Source: Phocoena phocoena (lineage: Eukaryota; Chordata; Mammalia; Artiodactyla; Phocoenidae). From it: a stretch of DNA of 64,000 bases. The stretch is taken from positions 69,305,443 through 69,369,442 of the forward strand of contig NC_089230.1 of NCBI RefSeq assembly GCF_963924675.1. The letters are read 5' to 3'. Positions 11,353 through 23,323 of this stretch are shown here, piece by piece. Under the pieces are notes generated by a model. That model saw nothing but the letters and a program-made list of their open reading frames with translations, was not told the origin of the DNA and did not search any database. Position 1 is the stretch's first letter; each line of letters begins with the position of its first letter. The translations under genes were made by a program, and so were the position numbers.

Positions 11353-13417
11353 TTTACCATCCACAAGTAGATCCAGTTGATTTTCAGTGGCACAGATCAT
11401 TTAGATGTTCACCCTTCCTGTCATCTGATTGCTGCTCCGTGTGCCTACAACCCTCTGCCCCCAGAGCTGGAAGAAAGCCATCTCCCTCTTTCACAGGAGA
11501 GTCCTTCAGACATTTGGAAATAAGCTCCAGGATTTTTTTCCCTCTGCCTCCTTTCCTCAATGGCATCTCATTCTCCAAGGTTAAATATTTACCATCCTGA
11601 CCGTAAATCTCCTGCACACACTTCAGGTTATCATTACTGTCTGTTCAGCATAGAAGAAAGTGAGACTACACCTGTCTTTTTTCTGGACCCTTTGATTCTA
11701 ATTCACACTAAAATCGTATTAGTTTGGGGGGGCAGTCTTTTCACATGACTGATTATTTACACTGATTTTCTCAATTACAGCCCTTATTGATAAGTGATAT
11801 TAGTCATATCTCTCCTACAATTATAGAAGCAGTTGGCGTTTTTAACTCAAATGTTAGCCTTTCAGTTATATCTATTAAATATGTATTTCATATTAGAACG
11901 AGAACATCATTATTTTGAATACTGAGTCTGTCATCTGATGTGTCCTCTACCCTAGCTTTGTGACATCTTCAGATTGCTTCCACGTGCCCTCTGTATCTTC
12001 ATCCAAATCACTGATGAAATGTTGAATGGAGCAAAATCACAGGTGGATTTCTAACCATTAACCAGTTGTTTCGCATTCTCTCCCATCCTTCAGCCCATTA
12101 GGGATCTACTTCAGTTTATTGCTGATATTTTCCACATGCATTTATGGGTCTGCTTACAACCCTGCCCTGTGCTCTGGGAGGCTAACCTGTTTGGACGGGC
12201 TCCCTGGCCTCTGGCAGTTGGGTGTTTTGGCCAATAAGTGGCACCGACTGAAGTTCAGAGGGGAAGAGTGAGGAGAAGGCATTTAATCCCCGACTCTCTC
12301 TCTGTCAGGTCCTATGGTTTGGCCCTGTTTCTCTATTAAACAGTGCACACAGGAGCCCTCTCTTCATTCTGGAAACCTCTCCTTTCCCTGGCCCCTTCAG
12401 GCTGTGGGTGGTAAAAATTCTCCACTGTTACCAACCCCTAGATACTGCACCATCCCATGCTGGTTTTCCTAAAACATGCCCTATGTTTGCAAATAATCCC
12501 TTTATCAAATGCTCTTCAATTAACCTGTTTGAATGTTCCATTCCTACTGGGATCCTGACTGATCACTACCAACTATGATATCATTCATCCCACAGTTCTC
12601 GATATTTTTAATATTATAACGAAAATACCATGAAATGTTTTGAGAGGGAAACATCAAGATAGACATGATTTAAAGATTCCCTTTATTTACTATTCTATTG
12701 ACTTATCTATAAAAGGAATTAGAACTAATCTGTTATCGTCTGTTTTTTGTTACTTATGCAGCCTCCACAGTCACCTCCCCTCTACACTCGAAGAGTGAGT
12801 TTGGTTTTTTTTTTGAAAATTTTTTTTTTTAAGATTGACAGGAAGTTCATCACTATATGATCTGAAATACTTAGTTTCTTGCCCTTTTTGAAAATCAGGT
12901 TATTTGCTTAATGCTAGAAAATCCTTGAGAATAAATATGTTTAAGTAATATCCCTAGATTTACTTCAACACTGAAATAAAAATTTGCCCTGTAGTGACCA
13001 AGAAGAGTAAAAAGTAATGAGAAAGCTAGACGTTTTAAATAGGATTTTTTCTCGCTTGAAATATCTTCTTTTTCTGATTATAGTATCATATACGTGCATC
13101 ACAGAAAACTGATAAGGCCCAAAGCAATATAAAATGAAGAAGTAAAAGTCAATCACATTTTTACAATTTGGAGATAATATTTCTTTTATTTTCATTTGCA
13201 TTTTGTATAATTGGAATCATTCTATCTATACAGTTTTACCTTACTCTTTGGAAAAGTCATATTATATGTTAATAGTAACATAGAAAAGCCTTTGATAATC
13301 TTTGACTTGGGGAAACCCAGTTGTTACGATCTCCATGCCATAACTCAGTAGGCACAGCACCTACTTGGTGACAGCAAACCCAAATTGTGGTCTTCAGAAA
13401 GAAATAAAACTCTCTAG
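11353..13417. other. No recognised feature
   Basis: Unique-looking DNA with short open frames that show no domain. Homopolymer T tracts occur near 12810-12832. Nothing supports an exon. Confidence 0.35.
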
Positions 13418-13578
13418 AGCAGTCCTTCTCAATCTGCAATGTGTACATGGTAAATCTGGGATCCTGTTAAAGTGCAAATCCTGATTCAGTAGGTCTGGGG
13501 TGGGGCCTGAGAGTGCATGTCTAACGGGCTCTTAGCGATGTCAGTGGTGCTTATCTGGGGATCACACTCTGAGAAATA
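13418..13578 (+). mobile_element. MER5-type hAT MITE
   Basis: It has the diagnostic core CTGATTCAGTAGGTCTGGGG followed by TGGGGCCTGAGA near 13484-13512, with 'agtccttctcaatctg' at the left and 'cacactctgagaa' at the right as degraded inverted ends. This is the MER5A/B pattern of non-autonomous Charlie-type hAT elements. Non-coding. Confidence 0.8.
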
Positions 13579-13642
13579 AGAATTATTACTTGGGTAGTAG
13601 TGAAATTCATGAGCACGTTAAAGTTTCTGAAGCATGGATCTA

Positions 13643-13758
13643 GAACAATGGTTCTCAACACTGTCTTGAAAAATAACACCCAGAGATCCCTGTTTTGTAA
13701 AAACTTACCTAGTAATTCTGACATGCAGTGAAGGTTAACGACTACTTCTCTAGACCTA
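13643..13758 (-). mobile_element. Second MER5-like fragment
   Basis: Starts with 'atggttctcaacactgtc' and ends with 'ggttaacgactacttctct', which resembles the opposite orientation of the MER5 ends with the middle deleted. It lies 65 bp from the MER5 copy on its left. Confidence 0.4.
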
Positions 13759-15360
13759 AATACAGAGCATGATGGCAAATGTAACAATTACAAATAATTC
13801 ACATAGCCTTGGTTTCTAATCTCAATTAGAAAGAAAAAAAACAGCAACCACCACAAAAAGCAAAACAAAACAAAATCCTGACCATCGTGTAGGAAGGTTG
13901 GTGCCATAGCTGAGAAACCACAAATCAAGATTTTGATTTGGAGCACACAGGGATTTGAACTAAATGGAGCCACCTGAACCCAAAATTGGTCTGGAAATCT
14001 CATCAGCATGATTTACCCTGTATGATTCCAAGGCTTCCGTTTAAGTTCTTCAGTAATTAGCTTAGACAAATTTTAGAAGTGACACATATCCCAGCTTGGA
14101 TTGCCTGGGTATTCAGTCACAACAGAGACCCAGAGGCCATGAGTCAGAAAAATATCTGTGCACACTATCTTTTGAGGCACAGGAATTGAGAAAGTAATCA
14201 CCAATCTTTCTTAGCATGAGCTCTGTTACTTCAGAGCAGGACAGATCAGTTTGCATTTAGTTTTGGCTGGAAGACCATAAACAATCAAAGCCTGGAAAGT
14301 GTCGCTGCTTACGGAGCCCTCGCTTTACAATACCATCAATGACTTTCATTATGTCCTTTCTTCCACCATCTGGACAGGACAATAAGTTGGATGGGAGCTG
14401 CTGCTGCCTGTATTTCATAGAACAACAGAAAATACACTGGAGCCTGTGAAAGTGCAATTTTCTTTGTTATGACAAGGAGTGGCACAAAGCCCATGAAGAG
14501 GCAGTTTGGTGACCTTGCCCAGACCTCTGGGGCTACTTGCACTGCCTCTTGAGCAGGATGCCTTCATGCTACGGGGAAGGCACAAGAAAGGCGTGTGGAG
14601 GAACTCTCTGCTGGGCTTCGCGTCCCTGTGTTACACACTCCACTGTGATCCAGCCCTGGGTCTACTGCCTGACTTGGGAATGTCAACATTTCTCAATGGC
14701 CCTCAGGTTCCTTATCTGTAAAATGAGCTAATTAGACAAAATTGTCTCTAGGACCCTTTTTGGACCTAGCATCATGTGAGTTCTAATAATAAGGGTAATG
14801 ATAGCTAACTGTATGGTCAGGCCCCATAAGACGGCTGTTCTCTTGTTCTCTGCATGTACATCTCCTGCCCAACCTGGCCCTGCCTCTCCCTCATCTTATG
14901 CACATGATTGCCTCCCCTTCCTAAGTTGAAAGTTTAATCAGTAACTACCTGTGCTGGACCCCCAGCTAACGATTGTTCTAGCCCTCAGCCCAGAAAGGCT
15001 CCAGCATGTTCGGTCATCAGCAGAAAAGGGCCCTCAAGATGGTTGCTAACCCAAAGAGCCATGGGGGGACACCCTCCAGCAGTCCCCCACCTCCCCGGGC
15101 AGCCAAGGAGCCCTTCTCATGCCCCTATAACTGGTAGCCTCCTTCTCCCCTGGGTAGCGAAGAGTGCTGGATTGCTACCGTGTCCTGCATGCCGTCAGCC
15201 GTCAGTGTACGTGGTGGGGTGTCGCTCGGGGACCTTTGCTTCTGACTTGTAAGGTTCCCTGTCCAGCACATCACTGATGTCTCCGTCACTGACTCCAGAC
15301 TCTTTCTTCGGTCTCATGACTGAGCAACTGCAAGGACTGCAGGACTGTGGGGCACAGCCC
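13759..15360. other. Mostly unrecognised; weak MIR trace
   Basis: A MIR-like 'ttccttatctgtaaaatgag' block lies near 14708-14728 in sense orientation. The rest has no feature I can support. Open frames of 60-73 residues here lack domains. Confidence 0.35.
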
Positions 15361-15361
15361 A

Positions 15362-15605
15362 ACACTAACATTTATTGGGTCCTTCCTATGTGCCAGAAAC
15401 TATTCTAAATACTTTATGGGTATGGACTCATTTAACTATTTTTTTTTTTAGTAGATATCTTTTTCTCTCAATTTTATAAGTGAGAAAACAGGTTCAGAGA
15501 GGGAAGATGACTTACTCAAAGTCACACAACGGATACGTGGACGAGATAGGATTTTAACCCAATAACCCAACCTTAGAACTTGAGCTCATAACCACTCCAC
15601 TCAAT
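15362..15605 (-). mobile_element. MIR SINE, nearly complete, antisense
   Basis: Follows the antisense MIR consensus over its whole length. It reads 'acatttattgggtccttcctatgtgccagaaactattctaaatac', then 'gagaaaacaggttcagagagg', then 'aaagtcacacaac', then 'gagctcataaccactccac'. A T-rich expansion lies near 15440. Old and diverged. Confidence 0.8.
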
Positions 15606-15789
15606 TTTCTCATGCTGATGTTTACATTTACCCTTCTCTGAATATTTTATGAAACTAACCATAACTATTAGAGAGCAACGGCCAAACTGAGCAAGGAAAG
15701 AGGCAGAATCTAGCAAGGTCATCAGGAAAGTTCCTCAGTGAAATTGTTCTTGTTTCCGTAACTCCCTATCTGTCCAGTTTTTTCAAGGT

Positions 15790-18335
15790 ATTCCAGCTGC
15801 CGTTTGATTTCACCAAGATGCTTCTTCGACCTCCCCTCTCATTGTTTTCCTTTTCAATCAGCAGCCTTCTCTCTTCACTCGCCTTCCCATTATAAATCTC
15901 ATGCTCCGTCACATCAACTGTTGTCTTACCAACTCCTTTGCTCCATTTTCTTTCCACTGACCCACTTAGGCAAAAAAAACCAAAAACAAACAAACAAAAA
16001 ATCCTCAATGCATCTACGTGCCCAATTCTCTGAACCCACACTAGGCTTCTAGAGAAAAATCACACAACCTCCCAAATGGGCTTCACTTGAAAATCACAAG
16101 CTCCTGCTTGACCGGAGCCTTTGGTGCTACAGGTACAACTTCTACCTCTCCGTAATGAGCCTCTCCTCCACTCACTGCAGGGCTGATTTCAGAGCTTCCT
16201 CAGTTTTCAGGACTCCAATCCTGCCACCTTGCCCTTGCTCACGGCAAATTTTCTCTTCTCATTCTCAGGGAAAATAGAATCCATCAGGCGGTACCTCCCT
16301 CAGCTCTTGCAAATTTATCTGCACCCACACTCGCCCCTGCTTACTTCCCTCTAAAACAGCAGAAAATGAATCTCTTCTCCCAGCTCATATTAATCTTCTG
16401 CTGTGCCTTGAATTTTGTCTCCCTCTCTCTCAGGGACTTGGATTTTTCAAGTACCCCATCTTCCCTTTAATCTCTCACTCTCTACTCTGGCTCCTTTCCA
16501 TTACAATTAAACAGGCTCAGGTGCCCATTTAAAAAGAAATTTTCTCTCCACCCCTCCATCGACTGCCCTAGTCTTTCCTCTCATTTATAACCAACTTCTT
16601 GAAAGCATTATCCTCCCTTGCTGTCTCCACACTCTCTTTTCTACTATTTCCTACTCACTACAAAATGGCTACTATTCTCTTTTACCCTTTTGAAATTTTG
16701 TTTATTGACATATAGTTGATTTACAATATTATATTAGTTTCTGGTGTACATAGTGATTTGGTGTACATAGTGATTTGATATTTTTATAGACTATACTCCA
16801 TTAAAGTTATTATAAAATGATGGCTATATTTCCCTGTGCTATATAATATATCCTTGTTGCTTATCTATTTTAAACACAGTAGTTTGTACCTCTTAATCCT
16901 CTATCCCTATATTTCCCCTTCCCCCTCCCCTCTCCCCACTGGTAACCACTAGTTTGTTCTCTATATCTTTGAGTCTCTTTCTGTTTTGTTATATTCATGT
17001 GTTTGTTTTATATTTTAGATTCCACGTATAAGTGATATCATATAGTACTTGTCTTTCTCTGCCTGACTTATTTCACTAAGCATAATACTCTTTAAGTCCA
17101 TCCACGTTGTAGCCATTCTCCTTTACTCTTATTTGATTTCTCAGCAGCTGTGTGGACATTGGAGGGCACTCCTCCCTGAAATGTATCCCCCACCGCCATG
17201 AGTGTCTATGTTACCACCTGCTCATGGTTTTTGTCTTGCTTCCCTGGTCATTCTTTCTCAGTCTCCTTTTCAGCCGTTTCTTTCTCTTTATCACTTAAAT
17301 GTTAAATGTTATAACCATATTTCTTCAGAGTTAGGGTCCCCTCATACTCTTCCCGGGCCAGCCCATCTAATCCCACGGCTTCAAGTGTCATGTTTATGCT
17401 GATGATTCAAATATACATCTTTGCAGCTCAGACTTTTCTCCTGAGCTTCCAATTCACACACTACTTGGGCATCTCCATATGGAGGCAACACACAGGCTAC
17501 GAACCTGTCCAAAACTGTACTAAATTCATTATCTCCCACCTGAGATCTACTGTTCCTTTGTGTTCCCTAATGGCAATGCCACTGTCTTAGCAAGATACCT
17601 GGTGATCAACATCACCTCCTCCTTTTTCTTCATCACTTACATCTAATCGATCACTATGTCCTACTGAAGCTATGTCTAGATTCACTCTCTCCACCGTCAC
17701 TGCTATTTCCCTTTTCCAGGTCACCATGTTCACTACCTTGACAACTGAAACAGTCTCTTAACTTGTCTGCATGCTTCCCATCTTGACCTGCCATATATTC
17801 TCCACCTTGTGGCCAGTTACATTTTTCTAAATACAGATCTAATTATTTCTCTCCTCCTTTTAATACCCTTTGATGTCTGCCCTTTACCTTAGAATAAAGT
17901 CATAAATACTTACCACGGCTGGCATGACCCCTTGAGACCTGACCTGACCCACCTCTCCAGCTTCGTCTCTGGACATTCATCAGATGTGGCATGGGATGTG
18001 ACAGCCATATTGAACTCCTTTCAGCTTTTTGAAATTGCCTTGTTTACTATCACCCTCAGGTCTAAGTGTATATTATTACTTCTGCCTACAATACTTCCTA
18101 TTTAACTTCTCACCTTTCAGGTCTCAATTTGGAAACCAGGTCTTCTAGAAAGCTTTCCTTAACTCCCTACAATATCCTAAAGTACTGAACTTTTCCACTG
18201 GAATAGAAAGAAGGTCCTTGAGGGCAGGCATTTTGCCTGTCTTGTTCCCCCACAGGATCCCAAAAACCTAGAACAGAATCTGGGATAGTAACTGTTCAAC
18301 AAATGTTTGTTGAATGAATGGATGAATGATAATAG
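15790..18335 (+). mobile_element. Fossil L2 LINE with RT remnant
   Basis: Pyrimidine-rich sense-strand sequence follows the order of the L2 (CR1-clade) reverse transcriptase region and tail. At about 17393-17460 one frame reads HVYADDSNIHL followed by SSDFSPELP, which carries the YADD catalytic motif expected of this clade. The tail reads 'cctttcaggtctcaatttgg' near 18110 and ends with 'caacaaatgtttgttgaatgaatg' at about 18323. Frames are broken throughout. It is interrupted by a younger L1 fragment at about 16690-17115. Confidence 0.65.
16690..17118 (-). mobile_element. L1 3' region fragment, antisense
   Basis: Reverse complement of cetartiodactyl L1 3' sequence: 'tgacatatagttgatttacaatattatattag' near the left end, the CCCCTCCCCTCTCCCCACTGG block near 16923, and 'tgacttatttcactaagcataat' near 17070. 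It contains a 20-bp local duplication around 16750-16780 (GGTGTACATAGTGATTTG repeated). It splits the L2 fossil and is therefore younger. Confidence 0.8.
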
Positions 18336-18354
18336 CATTTATCATGCTTTTTGA

Positions 18355-18482
18355 TTACAGGAGGTTAAGTGAGAGCAAAGACCATAGGTATCTAAACAGT
18401 ATTGTATCCCTAACACCTAGCACTATTCCTGACATAAATTAGGCATTCAGTATATTTCTGCTGAATAAATGAATATATGAAT
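18355..18482 (+). mobile_element. Second L2 3' tail
   Basis: Contains 'gtatccctaacacctagcac', 'cctgacataaattaggcattcag' and an end 'tgctgaataaatgaatata', which is the L2 3' terminal pattern. It repeats the tail motif ending at 18335, so it is a separate copy or a tandem remnant. Confidence 0.6.
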
Positions 18483-19412
18483 AACTTTTAGTTAATTTTG
18501 GAACCTTCAAAAAAGGCATTAATAATTTTACGCACAGTAGGACTACAATGGGTAATGACATTTTCATTCTTCACACTTGCTTCAAGTAGGACATGTTGGT
18601 TTTGTTTGTTAGGCTTGGTTTGTTCATGTCTGTGGACCATTAATAGTCAGAAAATACCCTTTGTTATGGCTGTGCTTTCAGTATTACTGTGTAGTGCTAA
18701 AGTGCCCAAAACAATTTTCTTTAGTCTCTCTACATAAGCCAATTTCACAAGTGAGTACCTTTATGTTTTTCTGGCTGATAAAGAAATTAAGCTCTTGTAA
18801 TATCGAGGAACATTATTCAGTTTATCATTCTAAGTCAAACATTTCACATCATTCAGCTTTGAAATAATTCACATTAATATATGAATATAACCTAGAATTG
18901 GCTTTGGTGTATGCTTTCCGGAAACCAAGGACACAATGATCCCCCTGACTCAGCACTACTTGCTAAACTCCTTCTTGGAGGGGCAGGGATAAAGATCAAG
19001 CAGAGAAACATAAAAAATGTCAGAAAAACAGACTTTGGCATCAGAGGCTCAACCAGTTTTCACTTTCCCTCTGCAGGTTGACCCATCCCACATCCCATCA
19101 TGCATACACTTACTCCGTTCCTGAAGCAATTGTGGTTTTACTTCCTATGCATGATCTGTAGAGGTGTCACCTGGTGGCACCTGCTCAGAACCTTCTCCAC
19201 ATTTTCTGATGTCATTCCTGCTGCAGAACCTCCCTACTGAGCACCGCATTATCTCAACGTCAACTCTCCTTGCCAGATGACGGCCCTGGAGAAGCTGATC
19301 AGGCCCTGGGTCTTATGGACCATCTCCAGGTTGCCCCCACCAGCATACTTGCAGGGGGCTGGCGGGGACAGGGGAGAAGCTCAGGAACATTACTCCTGCC
19401 CACCAATCCTTT
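18483..19412. other. No recognised feature
   Basis: Unique-looking sequence. Open frames up to 79 residues show no domain. Confidence 0.35.
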
Positions 19413-19427
19413 GATTGACAGCCTTTT

Positions 19428-19739
19428 TTTGGTGGTAAATTGTTTTTATTTTTTTTAATTAAAAAAATTTTTAATTGAAGTATAGTTGATTTACAGTGTT
19501 GTGTCAGTCTCTGCTGTACAGCAAGGTGACTCAGTTATACATATACATACTTTTTTTAAAAATTCTTTTCTATTATGGTTTATTCTGGGATACTGAATAT
19601 AGTTCCCTGTGCTATACAGTAGGACCTTGTTATTTATCTGTTCCACATGGAATGGTTTGCATCTACCAAACCCAAACTCCCAGCCATTCTTCTCTCCCAC
19701 CCCCCTCCCCTTTAGCAACCACAAATCTGTCCTCTATGT
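19428..19739 (-). mobile_element. L1 3' fragment, antisense, with TSD
   Basis: Poly-T rich start, then 'gaagtatagttgatttacagtg', then the C-rich block near 19697-19710. It is a 5'-truncated L1 about 310 bp long. The flanks show a 15-bp duplication with one mismatch, GATTGACAGCCTTTT at 19413-19427 and GACTGACAGCCTTTT at 19740-19754. Confidence 0.88.
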
Positions 19740-19754
19740 GACTGACAGCCTTTT

Positions 19755-20295
19755 GAGCTGGTGAGTTATCAAGGCCCTGGCCTTAAGTGTGTGACTAGAA
19801 GAAAGCCCCCCCTGAAAGCCTGGATCATTTGGGGGAGCTCATGAAATCACTCAGGGTTGGGGGTAAAGGCATCTTCAGCAATCACCTGACCAACCCCTAC
19901 ATTTTCAGCTGACGGAATTGGAGGAGAGGCGATCTGCCCACCTTGCAGTGCCAGTGAGTGGCAGCGTCAGGCGCAGGCCCCCATATTCCTTCTGCTTCCT
20001 GGAGGCATTCATAGGTCTTTGGAGCAGTCCCTTCAGCTGGGGAGAAATGACTGTTGATTGGTCCTACGATGCCCTCTGCAGCGCTCATGGGTGGGAGCCA
20101 TCTGCCTCTGTCCCTTTCACTTAATCCAGCATGGATCATCCCGGAGGGCAGGCAACAGGAGGGACACGTTCCCTCTCTTCCTACACAGGCCTATATTTAA
20201 CCTAATGTGTTTGTCTGAGTGGTTAGATTCCATGGAGATGAGTGCCATAGAAATAAAGAGACCAAACAATGCAGGCGATGGCACAGGCATATAAG
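19755..20295. other. No recognised feature
   Basis: Unique-looking, moderately GC-rich. Overlapping open frames on both strands lack domains. Confidence 0.3.
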
Positions 20296-20400
20296 GGCGG
20301 GGGGTGGAGGGAGAGAGGGAAAGAGGGACAGAGAGACAGAGAGACAGAGACAGACAGGAAGAGCAAGAAATAGAAAGCTAGAGAACAAGAGGGCAAGTGC
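20296..20400. repeat. GA-rich simple repeat
   Basis: Purine-rich run of GGAGAGA and GAGACAGA words over about 105 bp. It creates long but meaningless open frames on both strands, including most of a 193-residue minus-strand frame. Confidence 0.85.
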
Positions 20401-21262
20401 ATGAGAGCCTCGAGGGTGAAGTGCCACAGAGGACAGGCAGGGAGGCAGGCAGGGGTCTTGGAAACAGGGCTGCCTCCTGGGCTGCCCGCCTCCACCCCAT
20501 TCATTCCTCCAGGGGAAATGACAATCTGCCTCGTGGTATTTTTGTAATCCTCCAACAGTTCATCGCAGACGTGAGCGATCTCACAGCAGAGATGGACGCA
20601 GAATACATTCCAAACTGCCACCAGCTGTGGCGTTACACAGGGGAATGTCAGCAAAGGAATTAAGATTTTATTTTCAAATACAAAGTACCAGCACCTGAGC
20701 CAAAACAACAAAGAAGTACACTTAACAGGTGAGATTATTTTATTCTCAGATAACTCAAGTTTCAAAATATAAATCAAAGTTTGTGTTAGCACCCAGGTAG
20801 ACATGACAGCACAGGTGGAGTGCCTTTCAATTAACTATCACAGGAGCAGATAGCTATACCAGCACAATTTGCTTAGTTTACTGGAAATCCAGAAGCAAAG
20901 ATCCAAAGATTCTTGTTGGGTTTTTCTTACAAAATTTGTCAGAAAGTAAAGATTTGGTCCTCCACATAGCCTTATTTTATAAAATCTGTATGAAATCAAA
21001 TATGCCAATTGTTTGCTGGCTTCCTCATCCAAGATGAATCTTTATAGGAATGGGAGGAGGGTGAGGACAGAGAGAAGATATTTTGAACAGCAATAGAAGT
21101 CCAGTCCTGAACTCTGTACATTTGTAAATCTGTCTTAAGTAAAATGGCCCTCTAAATCAGTACAGTATATGAACGGCCAATAAAAATTTCACATATGTGA
21201 CGGCTCGGCGCAACAAACCTAGTTATAATTCCGATTAAAATGCTATGCAATCCTAATAATAG
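20401..21262. other. No recognised feature
   Basis: No repeat or coding signal I can support. Confidence 0.3.
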
Positions 21263-21568
21263 GATCGGCCCTCCATATCTGTGGGTTCTGCATCCATGGA
21301 TTAAGCCAACCAGAACAAAAAATTTTTTAAAAATTCCAGAAAGTTCCGAAAAGCAAAACTTGAATTTGCCGCGGGTTGGCAACTATTTACATAGCATTTA
21401 CATTGTATTACATGTTATAAGAGATGATTTAAAAGATAGAGGTGGATGTGCATAGATTACATGCAAATATTAACGCCATTTTATATAAAGGACTTGAGCA
21501 TCTGTGGATTTTGGTATCTTAGGGGGGTCCTGGAACCAATCCATCACAGATGCCAATGGATGACTGTA
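21263..21568 (+). mobile_element. MER2 DNA transposon (Tigger-type)
   Basis: The left end reads CGGCCCTCCATATCTGTGGG and continues to 'catccatggattaagccaacc'. The right end reads GGGGGGTCCTGGAACCAATC and finishes ATGGATGACTGTA. These are the MER2 ends of a non-autonomous TcMar-Tigger element. At about 305 bp it is close to full length and has no coding capacity. Confidence 0.85.
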
Positions 21569-21589
21569 CCTACAATTTTTAAAGTGTCT

Positions 21590-21786
21590 TCTATATGCAG
21601 GCATGCAGTAAGTATTATAGACCATGATTTTGTTTGAGCCTCTCAATAAACCCTATTTTACTGACAAGGACTCAAGACTCAGGGAGGTTAAATAACTTGT
21701 ACAAGTACACAGCACCAGGAAATAGTGCAGCTGGAATTTGAATGCCAGCAGCCCGACTCCAGAACTCTTAACCATTACAACACACC
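21590..21786 (-). mobile_element. MIR SINE, antisense
   Basis: Antisense MIR pattern: 'cttctatatgcaggcatgcagtaagtattatag', then 'aagactcagggaggttaaataactt', then 'cgactccagaactcttaacca'. It lies about 20 bp from MER2. Confidence 0.7.
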
Positions 21787-22539
21787 CCTTAACCCCTGAA
21801 ATATTCTATGTCCAGAAAAGGTGATACATAATTTGTTTAGCCCATTAAAAGAATGCCGATCAGTTATATTGCCTGATAACTGCAAAATACGTAAGTTCCA
21901 TTGTGCCAAAGAAAATAAATGCTTTTGAAATCTTAAAATTTAACTGTGGAATAGGAGACGGAAAGACTGGGCAGATGGGAAATAACTATAGAAAGAAGTA
22001 CAAGGAAGGCATTCTGTGGGGTCTTCGTTTTTTTAAGTCAATCCCACTAATTTTTTAGCACAGCTTTTTGATAAGGAAGTTTTCCACATCTCCTGTCTCC
22101 CTAGGTATAGTACCAGAGGTCATGCACATTTGCATATTAAATAAATACATATACAGAAGTTCATTATGTCAGCCATTGCCTGTTGTCTAAAGCAAAAGGC
22201 CTGGCATTATGACAACTGAGAGGGTGTTTGGACTGTTACAGGATTAAAGTGTTCACATCTGAGTCCATACCCTTCCCATGTACAATGAACATTGATTATA
22301 TGTCAACAGTACTTGAATAAGGCCTGCCCCCTTATCACATCAGGAAATTCAATCACAAGTCATAAACAGCAGCTTGCCTTGGCTTTGCTTGCCTATGATA
22401 AAATCTGCTATTTATAAGCCAAACAATCAGACTATTTGTTAGACAACACCTTGACACCTTTGTCAAAACACAACGATAAGTACCTCAATATGGTTTCTTA
22501 CACATGGTTGGTAAAAAATAATTGTTGAATAAATTATGA
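21787..22539. other. No recognised feature
   Basis: AT-rich sequence without a repeat I can name. Confidence 0.3.
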
Positions 22540-22587
22540 TAGTAGCTACTGCTTATTGAATACCTACTATGTGCACTGTGCCATATA

Positions 22588-22640
22588 TTTGGGTTCGCCA
22601 AAAAGTACATTCGGGTTTTTTCCATAAGATTTTACAGAAA
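22588..22640 (+). mobile_element. Mariner-type MITE, left half
   Basis: TTTGGGTTCGCCAAAAAGTA and then CATTCGGGTTTTTTCCATAA form the terminal inverted repeat of a short palindromic mariner-derived MITE. A TA dinucleotide precedes it at 22586-22587. The matching right half is at 28507-28535. Together the halves give about 82 bp, the size expected of the uninterrupted element. Confidence 0.85.
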
Positions 22641-23312
22641 TACTAAAAATAGAACTACCATACGTTCCAGCGATCCCACTACTGGGCATATACCCTGAGA
22701 AAACCAGAATTCAAAAAGAGTCATGTACCACAATGTTCACTGCAGCTCTATTTACAATCGCCAGGACATGGAAGCAACCTAAGTGTCCACTGACAGATGA
22801 ATGGATAAAGAAGATGTGGCACATATATACAATGGAATATTACTCAGCCATAAAAAGAAACAAAATTGAGTTATTTGTATGGAGGTGGATGGACATAGAG
22901 TCTCTCATATACAGTGAAGTAAGAAAGAGAAAAACAAATACCATATGCTAACACATATATATGGAATAAAAAAAATGGTTCTGAAAAACCTAGGGGCAGG
23001 ACAGGAATAAAGATGCAAACGCAGAGAATGGACTTGAGGACATGGGAAGGGGAAGGGTAAGCCGGGATGAAGTGAGAGAGTGGCATGGGCATATACACAC
23101 TACCAAATGTAAAACAGATAGCTTTTGGGAAGCAGCTGCATAGCACAGGGAGATCTGCTCAGTGCTTTGGGACCACCTAGAGGGGTAGGATAGGGAGGGT
23201 GGGAGGGAGACTCGAGAGGGAGGGGATATGGGGACATATGTATACGTATAGCTGATTCACTTTGTTATAAAGCAGAAACTAACACACCATTGTAAAGCAA
23301 TTATACTCCAAG
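22641..23312 (+). mobile_element. First L1, 5' truncated, within the MITE
   Basis: Starts at the ORF2 C-terminal end ('tactaaaaatagaactacc') and runs through the 3' UTR to 'ttatactccaagaaagatgttaa'. Its target-site duplication is AAGATTTTACAGAAA at 22626-22640 and AAGAGTTTATAGAAA at 28492-28506 (13 of 15 match), which places the rest of its A-tail at about 28478-28491. A second L1 interrupts its tail. Confidence 0.85.
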
Positions 23313-23323
23313 AAAGATGTTAA
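23313..23323. repeat. Left TSD of the second L1
   Basis: AAAGATGTTAA, repeated exactly at 28467-28477. It is the last sequence of the first L1 before its A-tail, duplicated by insertion of the second L1. Confidence 0.88.

Noticed and set aside
20223..20804. 193-residue open frame on the minus strand
   Set aside because: Its C-terminal part is the GA-rich simple repeat read as Ser/Leu/Pro, and the rest has no domain.
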